From CAYLLN01 sp036496265 (lineage in GTDB: Bacteria; Planctomycetota; Planctomycetia; Pirellulales; Pirellulaceae): 32,656 bases of DNA. The number at the start of each line of letters is the position of its first letter. The stretch's first letter is position 1. The notes below the pieces were generated by a model that worked only from the letters and a program-made list of their open reading frames with translations, was not told the DNA's origin and searched no databases. Shown here piece by piece: positions 32,656-32,656 of this stretch. Made by a program: the position numbers and the translations under genes. The stretch lies in contig DASXLL010000380.1 of the NCBI GenBank assembly GCA_036496265.1, forward strand, positions 1-32,656, written 5' to 3'.

Positions 32656-32656
32656 G

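Overview
The window looks like a chromosomal segment of a planctomycete, most likely of the Pirellulales type. This is an inference. It rests on a secreted formylglycine sulfatase, a Cys-rich outer-membrane barrel protein, a DUF1611 protein, an RMD1/DUF155 membrane protein, a small HTH protein and a secreted phosphatase carrying a haem motif. It also rests on moderately high GC, weak or absent Shine-Dalgarno sites before most genes, a mosaic of strands with few long operons, and many short intergenic repeats. I see no rRNA, tRNA, CRISPR array, transposase or prophage gene.

Layout. 0.2-3.6 kb: two secreted + strand proteins, a PHP/CehA-like protein and a tyrosine-phosphatase-like protein with a C-terminal CxxCH. 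Each starts inside a low-complexity palindrome. 3.6-5.3 kb: a primary-type sigma-70 factor (minus) behind a strong hairpin. 5.3-6.2 kb: gene-poor. 6.2-7.6 kb: an SDR oxidoreductase and a zinc-ribbon-like two-TM protein. 7.6-14.0 kb: a SAM methyltransferase (minus) divergent from a marR - RND adaptor - RND pump operon, with a twin palindrome between them that is a good operator candidate. 14.0-16.5 kb: a DUF6941-like Pro-rich protein (minus), chorismate synthase and a small HTH protein (minus). 16.6-20.7 kb: sulfatase, a TPR protein and an acyl desaturase, separated by repeat-laden gaps. 21.3-22.8 kb: the porin-like barrel protein with an intrinsic terminator. 23.1-26.6 kb: serine hydrolase, DUF1611 and DUF155 genes on the minus strand. 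26.7-29.2 kb: an EamA transporter and a DMFase-like protein. 29.2-32.6 kb: fliS and an unusually long fliD (minus), the only flagellar genes seen.

The most unusual feature is the repeat landscape. At least ten tracts consist of tandem 7-nt words (sometimes 8 or 6). Their word sequence differs from tract to tract but their period is kept, and several form long imperfect inverted repeats. Some are used as coding sequence: the N-terminus and signal peptide of the RND adaptor are written in a heptamer array, and two other secreted proteins have signal peptides lying in palindromic arms. A second class, compact hairpins of 7-10 bp stems, occurs between genes and also in frame inside genes. The 0.2-2.5 kb protein carries three repeat-derived peptides and the DMFase-like protein one. 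A 70-bp element with 20-bp perfect inverted arms lies after the porin gene between copies of an 18-bp terminator sequence.
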